64,000 bases of DNA from Carnobacterium divergens DSM 20623 (GTDB taxonomy: Bacteria; Bacillota; Bacilli; Lactobacillales; Carnobacteriaceae), in contig NZ_JQLO01000001.1 in NCBI RefSeq assembly GCF_000744255.1, positions 1,178,001-1,242,000 on the forward strand, read 5' to 3'. A program made the position numbers and the translations under genes. Of the stretch, positions 52,552-61,677 are shown in pieces (position 1 is the stretch's first letter; each line of letters opens with the position of its first letter). The notes beneath the pieces are model-generated. The model was not told the origin of the DNA. It saw only the letters and a list, made by a program, of their open reading frames with translations, and ran no database searches.

Positions 52552-53577
52552 TTACGCATTATCTTTTACGTTCTTAGAATCACCCGTAACTCCTAAAGCC
52601 ACTGCCCCTAATAAAATACCCAAATAATAAGTAATCAGTCTCCATAATAATAACGCAATCGCTAATTTTTCCGGTGATAAAATAAAGCTACCAAAAAGAA
52701 GCGTAAAACTGTATTCAGCTCCTCCAGAACCACCAGGAATCGGAAATAGCGATACAATCATGACAATAAACGCATGCATACAAATAATGGTAATAATATC
52801 CATATCTTTAATTCCTAAACTTAATAAGATGAAATATGGAACAATAAAATAACCTGCTAATTGAACCGCTGTTAACAGTGCCGTTTTCAACAACAACAGT
52901 GTTTGCCCTCTTATATAAAGACTTTCATGATAAAAAGAATCTACTTTTAATACGATGTCTTCTTCAAGTATACGCGCTTTTTCCTTATTCATAAAGATAG
53001 AAACAATTATCATTAACCAATGAACAATTTTTTTGGTTAGATTGACTTTAAAGGTAATCAAAAGTAAAACAGCAATCACAAGAATATGTGTGACTAGTCC
53101 TAAAATAACAAAGAATGCTAATCTAGAAATTTCTGTTACTAAAACATGATACCGCAACAACACACATAATCCAAAGTAAACCACAATCATTCCTTGATAA
53201 ACGACAAACTTCATTAATAAGACCGAGCTTCCAATTCCAATGTCTACTCCCGTTTGCTTTAACGCTACCAACTGAGCCGGTTGTCCCCCGCTAGCAAATG
53301 GTGTAATCGAATTGAATAAATGTTGAATCAGTGGAATTCGATAAGATTTTTTAAAAGAATAACTAAAATTCTCCCTTTCCAACAATCCTTGAACAATCTT
53401 GGCTTCTACTGCCCATTGAAACAGCATACAAGCAATTGCAACAATAATCCAACTCCATTGAATTTGACGAAACTCTACCATTATCTCATGTAACGTTAAA
53501 GATCTGAATTCCCAGAAAAAAACACTTGCTCCAATAAGCAGAATGATGGCTAATGCCCATTTATTTCTTCTTTCCAT
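52552..53577 (-). CDS. LPG synthetase-type (UPF0104/flippase-like) membrane protein
   Basis: Polytopic membrane protein (341 aa, about 7-8 helices) of the lysylphosphatidylglycerol synthase transmembrane/UPF0104 family. It has the conserved PFASGGQPAQ and FPIPGGSGGAEY motifs but no LysX-type transferase domain. It overlaps the glycosyltransferase gene by 28 nt. Its place with two glycolipid synthases suggests moving the glycolipid across the membrane, which is inference. Confidence 0.85.
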   Translation of the reverse strand: MERRNKWALAIILLIGASVFFWEFRSLTLHEIMVEFRQIQWSWIIVAIACMLFQWAVEAKIVQGLLERENFSYSFKKSYRIPLIQHLFNSITPFASGGQPAQLVALKQTGVDIGIGSSVLLMKFVVYQGMIVVYFGLCVLLRYHVLVTEISRLAFFVILGLVTHILVIAVLLLITFKVNLTKKIVHWLMIIVSIFMNKEKARILEEDIVLKVDSFYHESLYIRGQTLLLLKTALLTAVQLAGYFIVPYFILLSLGIKDMDIITIICMHAFIVMIVSLFPIPGGSGGAEYSFTLLFGSFILSPEKLAIALLLWRLITYYLGILLGAVALGVTGDSKNVKDNA

Positions 53578-54602
53578 AAAGAGTCTCCTTCTTGTTGTTG
53601 GTAAAAATCACACCAAATTTTCGTTAATCGCTCTTCTGAATAAGCAAGATTCCCTTGAATTGCAGCATCTTTTAATGACTCATATTCTTTTTTATTTTGT
53701 TGCAACTCACGTAAAATTTTATTCATTTCAGCACGGTCCGCAGCTGGCTTGTAATAACCATCAATCACCGGACGATATAACGGTAAATCTCTTAATAAGA
53801 CTGGCGTTTCAGAAGAAAATGCTTCTAAAATACACATTGGAAACAATTCATTATACGAAGGCAATAAAAAAATATCCGCTAAATTATAGTAATCTAACAT
53901 TTCTGTACGGTCAATAATTCCGACAAACTTTAGATTGCTAGGAGGTTGCTCCATTAATTTTTTGTATTTTTCATACCCATCCGTCATTTTCCCAAATGAG
54001 AAGCCACCTGCCCAAATAAACTGAACATCTGGTAACTCTTCCGCCAACTTGGCAAAGTCAAACACACCTTTTCGTTCTTGAACTTGTCCTGCACCAAAAA
54101 CAATAAATTTTTCTTCTTCAATTTGATGGGTTTTTTTTAACGTTCTAATTTGCTCTTTTGTATACGGATAAAAATCCTTTTTTGCAACAAAATTAGGGAT
54201 ATAAGTAATTTTTTCTTTAGAAATGCCTAATTTTTCTAACTCTGGAATAAAACTTGGATTTACCACTACTAAATGATCCATCCGACGATAAAAAGCAATG
54301 ACATACCAATACAATATTTTCTCGATAAATTTAGGTAAATGAAGGCTTCCTTTTAAAGTATCTGGTACAAAATGAACGTAACCAATTCTTCTACCGAATC
54401 TCTTTCTAAAAAAAGTAGTAATAAAATAGTGTGGATCAATTGTATGATAATGGCTAATTGTTGTAGGTTTAAAACGGTTAATTTTAATATCTAAACGATC
54501 ACTTGCTCTTGTTTTTAATAATTGCATTAACTCTAGATAGGCACTTCCAACTCCTTGCCCTTTCACTTTATCCGCAGAAGAAAACATTGTTATTTTTATC
54601 AT
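53550..54602 (-). CDS. GT4 glycosyltransferase, second step of the glycolipid anchor (CpoA/BgsA-like)
   Basis: Cytosolic GT-B enzyme (350 aa). It has an N-terminal acceptor domain (SSADKVKGQGVGSAYLE) and a C-terminal nucleotide-sugar site with the E-x7-E segment ELFPMCILEAFS. It lies directly after the monoglucosyl-diacylglycerol synthase, as in pneumococcal cpoA and enterococcal bgs pairs. It probably adds the second sugar; galactose or glucose cannot be told from sequence. Confidence 0.85.
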   Translation of the reverse strand: MIKITMFSSADKVKGQGVGSAYLELMQLLKTRASDRLDIKINRFKPTTISHYHTIDPHYFITTFFRKRFGRRIGYVHFVPDTLKGSLHLPKFIEKILYWYVIAFYRRMDHLVVVNPSFIPELEKLGISKEKITYIPNFVAKKDFYPYTKEQIRTLKKTHQIEEEKFIVFGAGQVQERKGVFDFAKLAEELPDVQFIWAGGFSFGKMTDGYEKYKKLMEQPPSNLKFVGIIDRTEMLDYYNLADIFLLPSYNELFPMCILEAFSSETPVLLRDLPLYRPVIDGYYKPAADRAEMNKILRELQQNKKEYESLKDAAIQGNLAYSEERLTKIWCDFYQQQEGDSLWKEEINGH

Positions 54603-54626
54603 TTATCTCACCATCATTTTCCAATA

Positions 54627-55796
54627 TTATTTAGCTAGTTTAATTTGATTCTTTTTTTCACATTGATACAACTCATCAGATTCACTATAAAAATCTGCCA
54701 CTCGCTTGCCAAATGCTGTAGCTGAAATATCATACAACAATTCATCTCGTTCAGCTTGTTCAGTTGTAAATGTCGTATTTAACGTATTAATAATGGCGTC
54801 TGCCAAATCTTCATCTTTTTGAAAAACAACACCAAATTGGCCAGAACGAACCAAACTTCTCGTATATTCATTGTCTTTTACCACAATCTCAGTTCCTGAT
54901 GCGATAGCTTCGATATACGTTAGACCTTGCGATTCTGATTCTGACGCACTTACAAATAAATTCGCCATTTGATAATACGCTCCGACTTCATCACTTTGTT
55001 TTTCTCCTAAAAATAGGACAGATTTATCAATAGTTAATTTAGCCGAAAGTTCTTCCAATGTTTGGCGGTAAGGTCCGTCTCCAACAATTACTAATTTTAC
55101 ATTTGGTTTTTCTAAAAGAACTGCTGGCATTGCCTTGATAATTGCTTCCGTATTTTTTTCTTTTGAAAGGCGGCTCAAGGATAGAATAATCGTTTCATCT
55201 TCTTCTAATCCCAGTTCTTGACGTATATTAACTGGATGTGTGGAATCAAATTTTTCTAAACTTACTCCTGTTGGAATAATTTCGATGTTACGCAAGACAC
55301 CGTAGTGACGTAATTGGTCTAACACCCGCTTACTTGGTGCAATTACTCCTACTGTTCGATTGCAAAAATAACGAGACACCACTTTCACATGCGTTGGCCT
55401 TACCACTTTTCCATTTGCAATATAATGTAAATAATCCTCATACATCGTGTGGTACGTATGCACATGTGGTATATCTAAGCTGTGAGCGATATACTTACCC
55501 GTCAATCCCAAACTAAATTCCGTGTGGGTATGAATAATATCTAATTCTAATGCTTTCGCTTTTCTTAGAGCTAAATAAGCACCTCTAATTGCAATCCGTC
55601 GATCTTTAAATGAAAAGAATGGAATACTTGATAGACGAATAATATTTTCTTCATTATCTGGAGCACTAGGATCTGTTGTGGTGAAGATAGTGACCTGATG
55701 GCCTAATTTTTCTAGTTCTTCTTTTAACGTTCTAATTGATGTTGCGACTCCACTAACTTGTGGAAAATAAGTATCCGTAAAGATTCCAATATTCAT
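54627..55796 (-). CDS. 1,2-diacylglycerol 3-glucosyltransferase (alMGS/BgsB-like)
   Basis: GT4 enzyme (389 aa) making monoglucosyl-diacylglycerol, the first glycolipid of the LTA anchor. It has the N-terminal GIFTDTYFPQVSGVATS, the HTYHTMYEDYLHY membrane/acceptor region, the donor-site SLSRLSKEKN and E-x7-E in ESESQGLTYIEA. ATG 55796 has GGAGG 8 nt upstream. First gene of a four-gene operon. Confidence 0.9.
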   Translation of the reverse strand: MNIGIFTDTYFPQVSGVATSIRTLKEELEKLGHQVTIFTTTDPSAPDNEENIIRLSSIPFFSFKDRRIAIRGAYLALRKAKALELDIIHTHTEFSLGLTGKYIAHSLDIPHVHTYHTMYEDYLHYIANGKVVRPTHVKVVSRYFCNRTVGVIAPSKRVLDQLRHYGVLRNIEIIPTGVSLEKFDSTHPVNIRQELGLEEDETIILSLSRLSKEKNTEAIIKAMPAVLLEKPNVKLVIVGDGPYRQTLEELSAKLTIDKSVLFLGEKQSDEVGAYYQMANLFVSASESESQGLTYIEAIASGTEIVVKDNEYTRSLVRSGQFGVVFQKDEDLADAIINTLNTTFTTEQAERDELLYDISATAFGKRVADFYSESDELYQCEKKNQIKLAK

Positions 55797-55873
55797 CACA
55801 ATTCCCTCCTTTAGAGTTATTTATGAATTGAAACATTAACTCTTTAACATTGAATTTAATTGTATAATTTATT

Positions 55874-55891
55874 GCGAGTTATTTAACTCGC
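55874..55891. repeat. Perfect inverted repeat in the glycolipid operon leader
   Basis: GCGAGTT-ATTT-AACTCGC, 7-bp arms with a 4-nt loop. It could be an RNA hairpin or an operator; no T run follows, so it is not a terminator. Confidence 0.6.
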
Positions 55892-55962
55892 CTAAGTGTT
55901 GATTTTTTATAACTAGTGGCTACCTTATTTTTTTCGTACGTCAAAATCACATGATAAGTAAA

Positions 55963-55994
55963 ATTATACACTTAATTGAAAGATATTGAAAGAT
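55963..55994 (-). promoter_or_regulatory. Glycolipid operon promoter with 10-bp tandem direct repeat
   Basis: Minus-strand -10 TATAAT (55963-55968). The region at -35 is a perfect tandem repeat, ATTGAAAGAT twice on the plus strand (55975-55994). The -35 hexamer TTTCAA at 17-bp spacing falls exactly on one repeat unit. A one-turn direct repeat over a weak -35 is typical of OmpR-family activator sites. Confidence 0.5.
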
Positions 55995-56012
55995 TTTAAC
56001 GTTTTTTCAAAT

Positions 56013-56056
56013 TAAAAAAAGCTTTCTAACGAAGGAAAATCCTTCGTTAAAAAGCT
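56013..56056 (-). terminator. ptsHI terminator
   Basis: Minus-strand stem AAGCTTTTTAACGAAGG / CCTTCGTTAGAAAGCTT with T run. Confidence 0.88.
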
Positions 56057-56065
56057 TCGTTAAAT

Positions 56066-57787
56066 TTATTTAGTATATGACTCAACCAATGCAACAACTT
56101 CTTCAGCAGTATCACAATCATTGATTGCTTTATCAGCTAATTCAGCCATTTTAGTTGTATCTAGACGTTTCATCAAGCTACGAGTTTTCAAGATACTTGA
56201 AGCACTCATAGAGAATTCATCTAAACCAAGACCCATTAATAATGGTACAGCTGTTTGATCTCCAGCCATTTCGCCACACATACCCGTCCATTTTCCTTCT
56301 TTGTGAGAAGCATCAATTACGTTTTTAATTAAGCGTAAAATTGATGGGTTATAAGGTTGGTACAAGTACGAAACGCGCTCGTTCATACGGTCTGCTGCCA
56401 TTGTGTATTGAATCAAGTCATTTGTTCCAATACTGAAAAAGTCAACTTCTTTAGCAAATTTATCAGCAATAACTGCAGCAGCTGGGATTTCAATCATGAT
56501 ACCTACTTGAATGTCATCTGCAACTGAAACACCTTCAGAAACTAATTTTGCTTTTTCTTCCATCAACATTGCTTTTGCTTGACGGAACTCGCCAAGTGTT
56601 GCAATCATTGGGAACATAATGCGTAATTTACCAAATACAGAAGCACGTAATAATGCACGTAACTGTGTACGGAACATATCAGGTTGTGCTAAACAAATAC
56701 GAATCGCACGATATCCTAAGAAAGGATTCATTTCGTGTGGCAATGTTAAGTAAGGAAGTTCTTTATCCCCACCAATATCCATTGTACGAACTACGACAGC
56801 TTTGCCTTCCATACCTTCAAGAACGGCTTTATAAGCAATGAATTGATCTTCTTCTGATGGGAAATCAGGTGAATCCATATAAAGGAATTCAGTTCTGTAT
56901 AATCCAACAGCTTCTCCACCGTTATCTTTAACACCAACTAAATCTTTTGGTGTTCCAATATTAGCAGCTAATTCAATGTGTTTGCCATCTAAAGTAACGG
57001 TTGCTTCATTTTTTAATTTGTTCCATTCAGCTTTTTGATCTGCGAATGCTTTTGCTTTTGATTCATACGTTTTAACATCGCTATCTGCTGGGTGTACAAG
57101 TACATCCCCTTCAAGTCCGTCAATCACGATCATATCGCCATCTTTAACTTTAGCTGTAATTTCTTTTGTTCCAACGATTGCTGGAATCTCAAGAGAACGA
57201 GCCATAATTGCAGAGTGAGACGTACGTCCACCGATATCCGTTACAAAAGCTTTTACAAATTTACGATCAAGCTGTGCTGTATCACTTGGAGTTAAATCAT
57301 GTGCTACAACGATAACTTCTTCGTTAATCATTGATGGACTTGGTAATTTAACACCTAATAAATGACTTAGAACACGTTTTGTTACATCTTTGATATCTGC
57401 TGCACGTTCTTGCATGTAAGGATTATCTTCCATACCTTCAAACATACCGATAAACATATCCGTAACTTCTTTTAATCCGCTTTCAGCATTCACTTTATTA
57501 TCTTTGATATTGCTTTCAATACTCCCGATTAATTCTGGATCAGACAGAACCATTAAGTGAGCATCAAAAACTTGAGCTTCTTCTTCTCCTAAGCTTTCAA
57601 CAGCTTTTTGACGAATCATTTCAAGTTCTTCTTTTGCTTTATCTAATGCTTTTGCAAGACGTTCAACTTCTGAGTCAGAATCCTCAACTGTAATTTTGTT
57701 GAATGATAAATCGGGTTCAATTAGCATATATGCTTTAGCAATAGCAACGCCATCACTTGCAGCAATCCCTTTTAACATTTCAACCAT
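56066..57787 (-). CDS. ptsI: PTS enzyme I (phosphoenolpyruvate-protein phosphotransferase)
   Basis: First enzyme of the sugar phosphotransferase system, moving phosphate from PEP to HPr (573 aa). The phospho-His191 lies in [13 protein letters not shown]. The PEP-binding barrel has [11 protein letters not shown] and a C-terminal GMCGEMAGD. The ATG shares one base with the ptsH stop (TAATG). Confidence 0.97.
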   Translation of the reverse strand: MVEMLKGIAASDGVAIAKAYMLIEPDLSFNKITVEDSDSEVERLAKALDKAKEELEMIRQKAVESLGEEEAQVFDAHLMVLSDPELIGSIESNIKDNKVNAESGLKEVTDMFIGMFEGMEDNPYMQERAADIKDVTKRVLSHLLGVKLPSPSMINEEVIVVAHDLTPSDTAQLDRKFVKAFVTDIGGRTSHSAIMARSLEIPAIVGTKEITAKVKDGDMIVIDGLEGDVLVHPADSDVKTYESKAKAFADQKAEWNKLKNEATVTLDGKHIELAANIGTPKDLVGVKDNGGEAVGLYRTEFLYMDSPDFPSEEDQFIAYKAVLEGMEGKAVVVRTMDIGGDKELPYLTLPHEMNPFLGYRAIRICLAQPDMFRTQLRALLRASVFGKLRIMFPMIATLGEFRQAKAMLMEEKAKLVSEGVSVADDIQVGIMIEIPAAAVIADKFAKEVDFFSIGTNDLIQYTMAADRMNERVSYLYQPYNPSILRLIKNVIDASHKEGKWTGMCGEMAGDQTAVPLLMGLGLDEFSMSASSILKTRSLMKRLDTTKMAELADKAINDCDTAEEVVALVESYTK

Positions 57788-58053
57788 TATTCAGCTAAGC
57801 CTTCTTTCTTCATTGTGTCTGCAATTGCATTAATTGCGTCTGCTTCATCAGCGCCCTCAGCAGTGATTACAACGTCAGCACCTTGACCAACACCAAGAGA
57901 CATAACGCCCATGATTGATTTAAGATTAACTGATTTACCTTTGTATTCTAAGTTGATATCTGAGTTAAATTTACTTGCTGATTGCACCAAAAGTGTAGCT
58001 GGGCGTGCATGGATCCCTGTATCTGCTACCACATGAAATTCGCGTTTTTCCAT
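57787..58053 (-). CDS. ptsH: PTS phosphocarrier protein HPr
   Basis: Small carrier (88 aa) with His15 (TGIHARPAT), phosphorylated by enzyme I, and Ser46 ([12 protein letters not shown]), phosphorylated by HPr kinase for CcpA-mediated catabolite repression. GGAG precedes the ATG. Operon ptsH-ptsI, the usual order. Confidence 0.97.
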   Translation of the reverse strand: MEKREFHVVADTGIHARPATLLVQSASKFNSDINLEYKGKSVNLKSIMGVMSLGVGQGADVVITAEGADEADAINAIADTMKKEGLAE

Positions 58054-58142
58054 TATAAGAAGTCTCCTTTAAAAAAAATTATTTTATTTAGAGTTAGCCC
58101 TGTTTGAATAAACAACACAGAAAATAACCCTTTCATCTTTAA

Positions 58143-58171
58143 AGATTACCATTTTTTTTGATAATCTACAA
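58143..58171 (-). promoter_or_regulatory. ptsHI promoter
   Basis: Minus-strand -35 TTGTAG (58166-58171) and -10 TAATCT (58143-58148), 17 bp apart, with TGG before the -10. Confidence 0.6.
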
Positions 58172-58208
58172 CCATTTTCTTCGTTTCTTTAGTTACTTTA
58201 TTCTTTTT

Positions 58209-58391
58209 TTAAGAAACATAACGGTAGACCACTTCTCCCAAAAGTTTAGCTTCCCCAATAATCCGATCTTTTTCAGGATGTTTAAGCCAACAATTTCGGA
58301 AGGTAATGAAGTCTTCTTTCTTAATTAGTAGCTCTGAAATTTCTTTGTTTACCAACTGTTCTAACTGCTGATTCATCTCTTCATTTGTCAA
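58209..58391 (-). CDS. Small protein of unknown function (60 aa)
   Basis: A charged, mostly helical soluble protein that I do not recognise. It starts at TTG 58391 after TAGGTG, 26 nt behind the membrane protein gene, suggesting co-transcription with it. An in-frame ATG five codons later is an alternative. No terminator is evident before the ptsH promoter. Confidence 0.55.
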   Translation of the reverse strand: MTNEEMNQQLEQLVNKEISELLIKKEDFITFRNCWLKHPEKDRIIGEAKLLGEVVYRYVS

Positions 58392-58417
58392 ATGAACACC
58401 TACTTTCTGCTTTTTTA

Positions 58418-59215
58418 TTAATCCTTTTTCTGTTTCTTTTTCGACAAATAATAGACAAGTGTAAAAATCCCATTAAATACTATAAAGATAAAGGAAGCCA
58501 GATACATCTTAGCAAATAGTCCTAACCCTAATGCATATAAGGAAAAAACTAAATCGAGTAATAATAACTGACGCCTTGATTTCCACTCAAGACGCCTATG
58601 CCAATTATCCGATAATACCACAAATATTAAAATAAACGTATGCAATAACAAAATAACAATTGCCCAGGTAATGTAAACGGTGTAAGAAACAACACCGTAA
58701 ATAAAGTCTCCTCCTTGCAACCATTCATATCTTTTAATATTTAAAATCATCGGAGCTAAGAGTAATTCCAAACTTAGAGACGCCATTGTCGCTCCAACTA
58801 CATAACAAATCCCTCGACGAAACCGGTGATGAATTGATTTTGTAAGTTGTTTCCATAAAACATGAGACATTGCAATCATCATGACCCAGATAAAGCCTAT
58901 TCCCAATGGGATTAATTGATGAAAATAATCATTCATTTCAATTGTTTGCTGACTTAAAAAGCTCGTATTATCTGTAACCATGCTAATCCACTCAATACTA
59001 AAAGTCACGCCAATAATGACACAAACAATCATTAATCCTACCCAAACTGGATATTCACTAATTAAATAAAGCACAACGTATCCAAAACCCAGACTTAAAA
59101 AAACAATAAAAAAGACTAACAATGTACGAACATCAGCTTGAATGAAAACAAACGGACCACTGATTCCACAAATTACAAATCCGAAAAACAAAAGCGTTCT
59201 GATTAATTCTTTCAA
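58418..59215 (-). CDS. Membrane protein, carotenoid-biosynthesis (DUF422)-like
   Basis: A 265-residue membrane protein with about seven helices. The segment SLELLLAPMILNIKRYEWLQ followed by GGDFIYGVVSYTVYITWAI loosely recalls the D-P...W.W..G.Y.GVP..NF.GW core of CruF/DUF422 carotenoid hydratases. Key residues are only partly kept, so the family call is tentative. No other carotenoid gene is in the window. It lies divergent from clpE. Confidence 0.55.
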   Translation of the reverse strand: MKELIRTLLFFGFVICGISGPFVFIQADVRTLLVFFIVFLSLGFGYVVLYLISEYPVWVGLMIVCVIIGVTFSIEWISMVTDNTSFLSQQTIEMNDYFHQLIPLGIGFIWVMMIAMSHVLWKQLTKSIHHRFRRGICYVVGATMASLSLELLLAPMILNIKRYEWLQGGDFIYGVVSYTVYITWAIVILLLHTFILIFVVLSDNWHRRLEWKSRRQLLLLDLVFSLYALGLGLFAKMYLASFIFIVFNGIFTLVYYLSKKKQKKD

Positions 59216-59287
59216 GCACTCACCCCTTTAAAAACTCGCTCTTCTATATTTTAGTAGATTTTTGCTCAAAAGTAAAAGACAAATTAC

Positions 59288-59344
59288 TTGAAAGTCAGTA
59301 AAGGTCAGTGTATACTATCATCTAGAAGGTCAACATTGGTCAAC
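59288..59344 (+). promoter_or_regulatory. clpE promoter with two CtsR heptad-repeat sites
   Basis: -35 TTGAAA (59288-59293) and -10 TATACT (59311-59316), 17 bp apart. CtsR-type tandem heptads AGTCAGT-AAA-GGTCAGT (59293-59309) fill the spacer. A second, better copy GGTCAAC-ATT-GGTCAAC (59328-59344) lies downstream. Double coverage predicts tight repression, released by heat or protein stress. Confidence 0.88.
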
Positions 59345-59403
59345 TATTTAATTTGCCCTTCTAAAGCTAAAAATCAACTATGAACTGAAAGGTTGTGACA
59401 CTT

Positions 59404-61635
59404 ATGTTATGTCAAAATTGTAACCAAACTGAATCAACAATTCACCTATATACAAATATGAATGGACAACGTGGACAAATTGACTTATGTCAAAATTGCT
59501 ATCAACTATTAAAAGATGCAAAGGAGCGTGGTGAACTTAAAATGAACCGACAAACACCAGATCCATTTGGAATGGGTGGGCTAGATGAATTTTTCAAAGC
59601 CTTCCAAAACCAAGCACTTTCAAATCAATCTGCCACTCCTCCTACTCAAAGCGGCGGTCGTGGAGGAAGTAACATACCTCCTCAAGGCAAACAAAATGGA
59701 TTACTAGGAGAATACGGGACAAACTTAACTGATTTAGCTCGTAAAGGCGAAATTGACCCTGTAATTGGACGTGACATCGAAATTGAACGCGTCATTGAAA
59801 TTTTAAATCGTCGGACTAAAAATAATCCTGTCTTGATTGGTGAACCAGGTGTAGGTAAGACTGCTGTAGTTGAAGGATTGGCGCAAAAAATCGTTAACGG
59901 CGAAGTCCCTCAAAAATTAACCAATAAAGAAGTCATTCGCTTAGATGTAGCTAGTCTCGTTCAAGGAACAGGAATTCGAGGACAATTTGAAGAAAGAATG
60001 CAACAATTGATGGATGAATTAAAGAAAAACCCACAAATCATTCTATTTATTGATGAAGTTCACGAAATAGTAGGTGCTGGTAGCGCTGAAGGTAGTATGG
60101 ATGCCGGCAATATGTTAAAACCTGCTTTAGCACGTGGTGAACTACAAATGGTAGGAGCTACTACCTTAAAAGAGTATCGTACGATTGAAAAAGATGCAGC
60201 CCTAGAAAGAAGAATGCAACCAGTCCGTGTGAATGAACCAACAGTTGATGAAGCCATCACAATTTTAAAAGGGATTCAAAAAAAATACGAAGACTATCAT
60301 CAAGTTCATTACACAGATGACGCAATAAAAAATGCCGTTACACTTTCTCACCGTTATATTCAGGATCGCTTCTTACCCGATAAAGCCATTGATTTATTAG
60401 ATGAGTCAGGTTCTAAAAAGAATTTGACGATTCAAACGGTTGATCCTCAAATTATTGAAGATAAAATTGCTGATGCTGCTCGTCAAAAACAAGTCGCTTT
60501 GCAAGCCGAAGATTATGAAAAAGCAGCTTTCTACCGAGATCAAGCAGCTAAATTCTCTGCCATGCGAGATCAACAACAACCAGAATCAGATAAACCCATT
60601 GTTACTGAAAAAGACATGGAGCAAATCATTGAAATGAAAACAAATATTCCAGTTGGCGATATCAAAGAAAAAGAACAAACTCAATTGCGCAACTTAGCGA
60701 TTGACTTAAAATCTCACGTTATTGGACAAGATGAAGCAATTGATAAAGTTTCAAAAGCGATTCGCCGCAGCAGAATCGGTTTAAATAAAAAAGACCGGCC
60801 AATTGGCTCTTTCCTATTTGTTGGACCAACAGGTGTTGGGAAAACAGAATTAGCCAAACAACTGTCATCTGAGTTATTTGGTACAAAAGATTCACTGATT
60901 CGCTTTGATATGAGTGAATATATGGAAAAACACAGTGTCGCAAAACTGATTGGTTCTCCTCCTGGTTATGTTGGTTATGATGAAGCGGGTCAATTAACTG
61001 AAAAAGTGCGTAGAAACCCCTATAGCATTATTTTGTTAGATGAGATTGAAAAAGCACATCCAGATGTCTTGCACATGTTTCTACAAATTCTGGATGATGG
61101 ACGTCTAACGGATGCTCAAGGACGCACCATAAGTTTTAAAGACACGATTATTATCATGACAAGTAATGCAGGTACAGGTGTAGTTGAAGCAAGTGTAGGA
61201 TTTGGAGCCACATCAAGTGGAAACCAACATTCTGTCTTAAATCATTTAACCGATTTCTTTAAACCAGAATTTATCAATCGTTTTGATGCGATTGTTGAAT
61301 TCAATCAGTTAGATAAAACGCATCTTATTCAAATTGTAGATTTAATGTTACAAGACGTTAATACTATGCTTAACGATCAAGGAATTTCAATTGATGCTGA
61401 TGAAGCTGTAAAAGATAAGTTAACCACTCTTGGCTACGACCCAAAAATGGGTGCAAGACCCCTACGCCGTGTTATCCAAGAACAAATTGAAGATAAGATT
61501 GCCGATTTTTATTTAGATCATCCGACAATCAAAGAGCTTTCTGCTCATTTAAACGATCAATCTGAAATTGTTGTTGCTCAAAAGGAAAAACTTCCTGCAA
61601 CATCCACAGAAAAAATCATTAGAATAGAAGACTAG
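59404..61635 (+). CDS. clpE: ClpE, AAA+ protease ATPase with N-terminal zinc finger
   Basis: Heat-inducible Hsp100 unfoldase working with ClpP (743 aa). The zinc finger has Cys3/Cys6 and Cys29/Cys32. AAA-1 has GEPGVGKTA; a UVR-like segment [14 protein letters not shown] lies between the ATPase domains; AAA-2 has GPTGVGKTE and [12 protein letters not shown] take ATG 59404 by family start (MLCQNC); an in-frame GTG at 59395 is closer to AAAGG and cannot be excluded. Confidence 0.95.
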   Translation: MLCQNCNQTESTIHLYTNMNGQRGQIDLCQNCYQLLKDAKERGELKMNRQTPDPFGMGGLDEFFKAFQNQALSNQSATPPTQSGGRGGSNIPPQGKQNGLLGEYGTNLTDLARKGEIDPVIGRDIEIERVIEILNRRTKNNPVLIGEPGVGKTAVVEGLAQKIVNGEVPQKLTNKEVIRLDVASLVQGTGIRGQFEERMQQLMDELKKNPQIILFIDEVHEIVGAGSAEGSMDAGNMLKPALARGELQMVGATTLKEYRTIEKDAALERRMQPVRVNEPTVDEAITILKGIQKKYEDYHQVHYTDDAIKNAVTLSHRYIQDRFLPDKAIDLLDESGSKKNLTIQTVDPQIIEDKIADAARQKQVALQAEDYEKAAFYRDQAAKFSAMRDQQQPESDKPIVTEKDMEQIIEMKTNIPVGDIKEKEQTQLRNLAIDLKSHVIGQDEAIDKVSKAIRRSRIGLNKKDRPIGSFLFVGPTGVGKTELAKQLSSELFGTKDSLIRFDMSEYMEKHSVAKLIGSPPGYVGYDEAGQLTEKVRRNPYSIILLDEIEKAHPDVLHMFLQILDDGRLTDAQGRTISFKDTIIIMTSNAGTGVVEASVGFGATSSGNQHSVLNHLTDFFKPEFINRFDAIVEFNQLDKTHLIQIVDLMLQDVNTMLNDQGISIDADEAVKDKLTTLGYDPKMGARPLRRVIQEQIEDKIADFYLDHPTIKELSAHLNDQSEIVVAQKEKLPATSTEKIIRIED

Positions 61636-61636
61636 A

Positions 61637-61672
61637 AAAAAGACACGCCATTTAATGATGAGCGTGTCTTTT
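61637..61672. terminator. Bidirectional terminator, clpE / potassium transporter
   Basis: Stem AAAAGACACGC / GCGTGTCTTTT between convergent genes. Confidence 0.88.
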
Positions 61673-61677
61673 CTATT

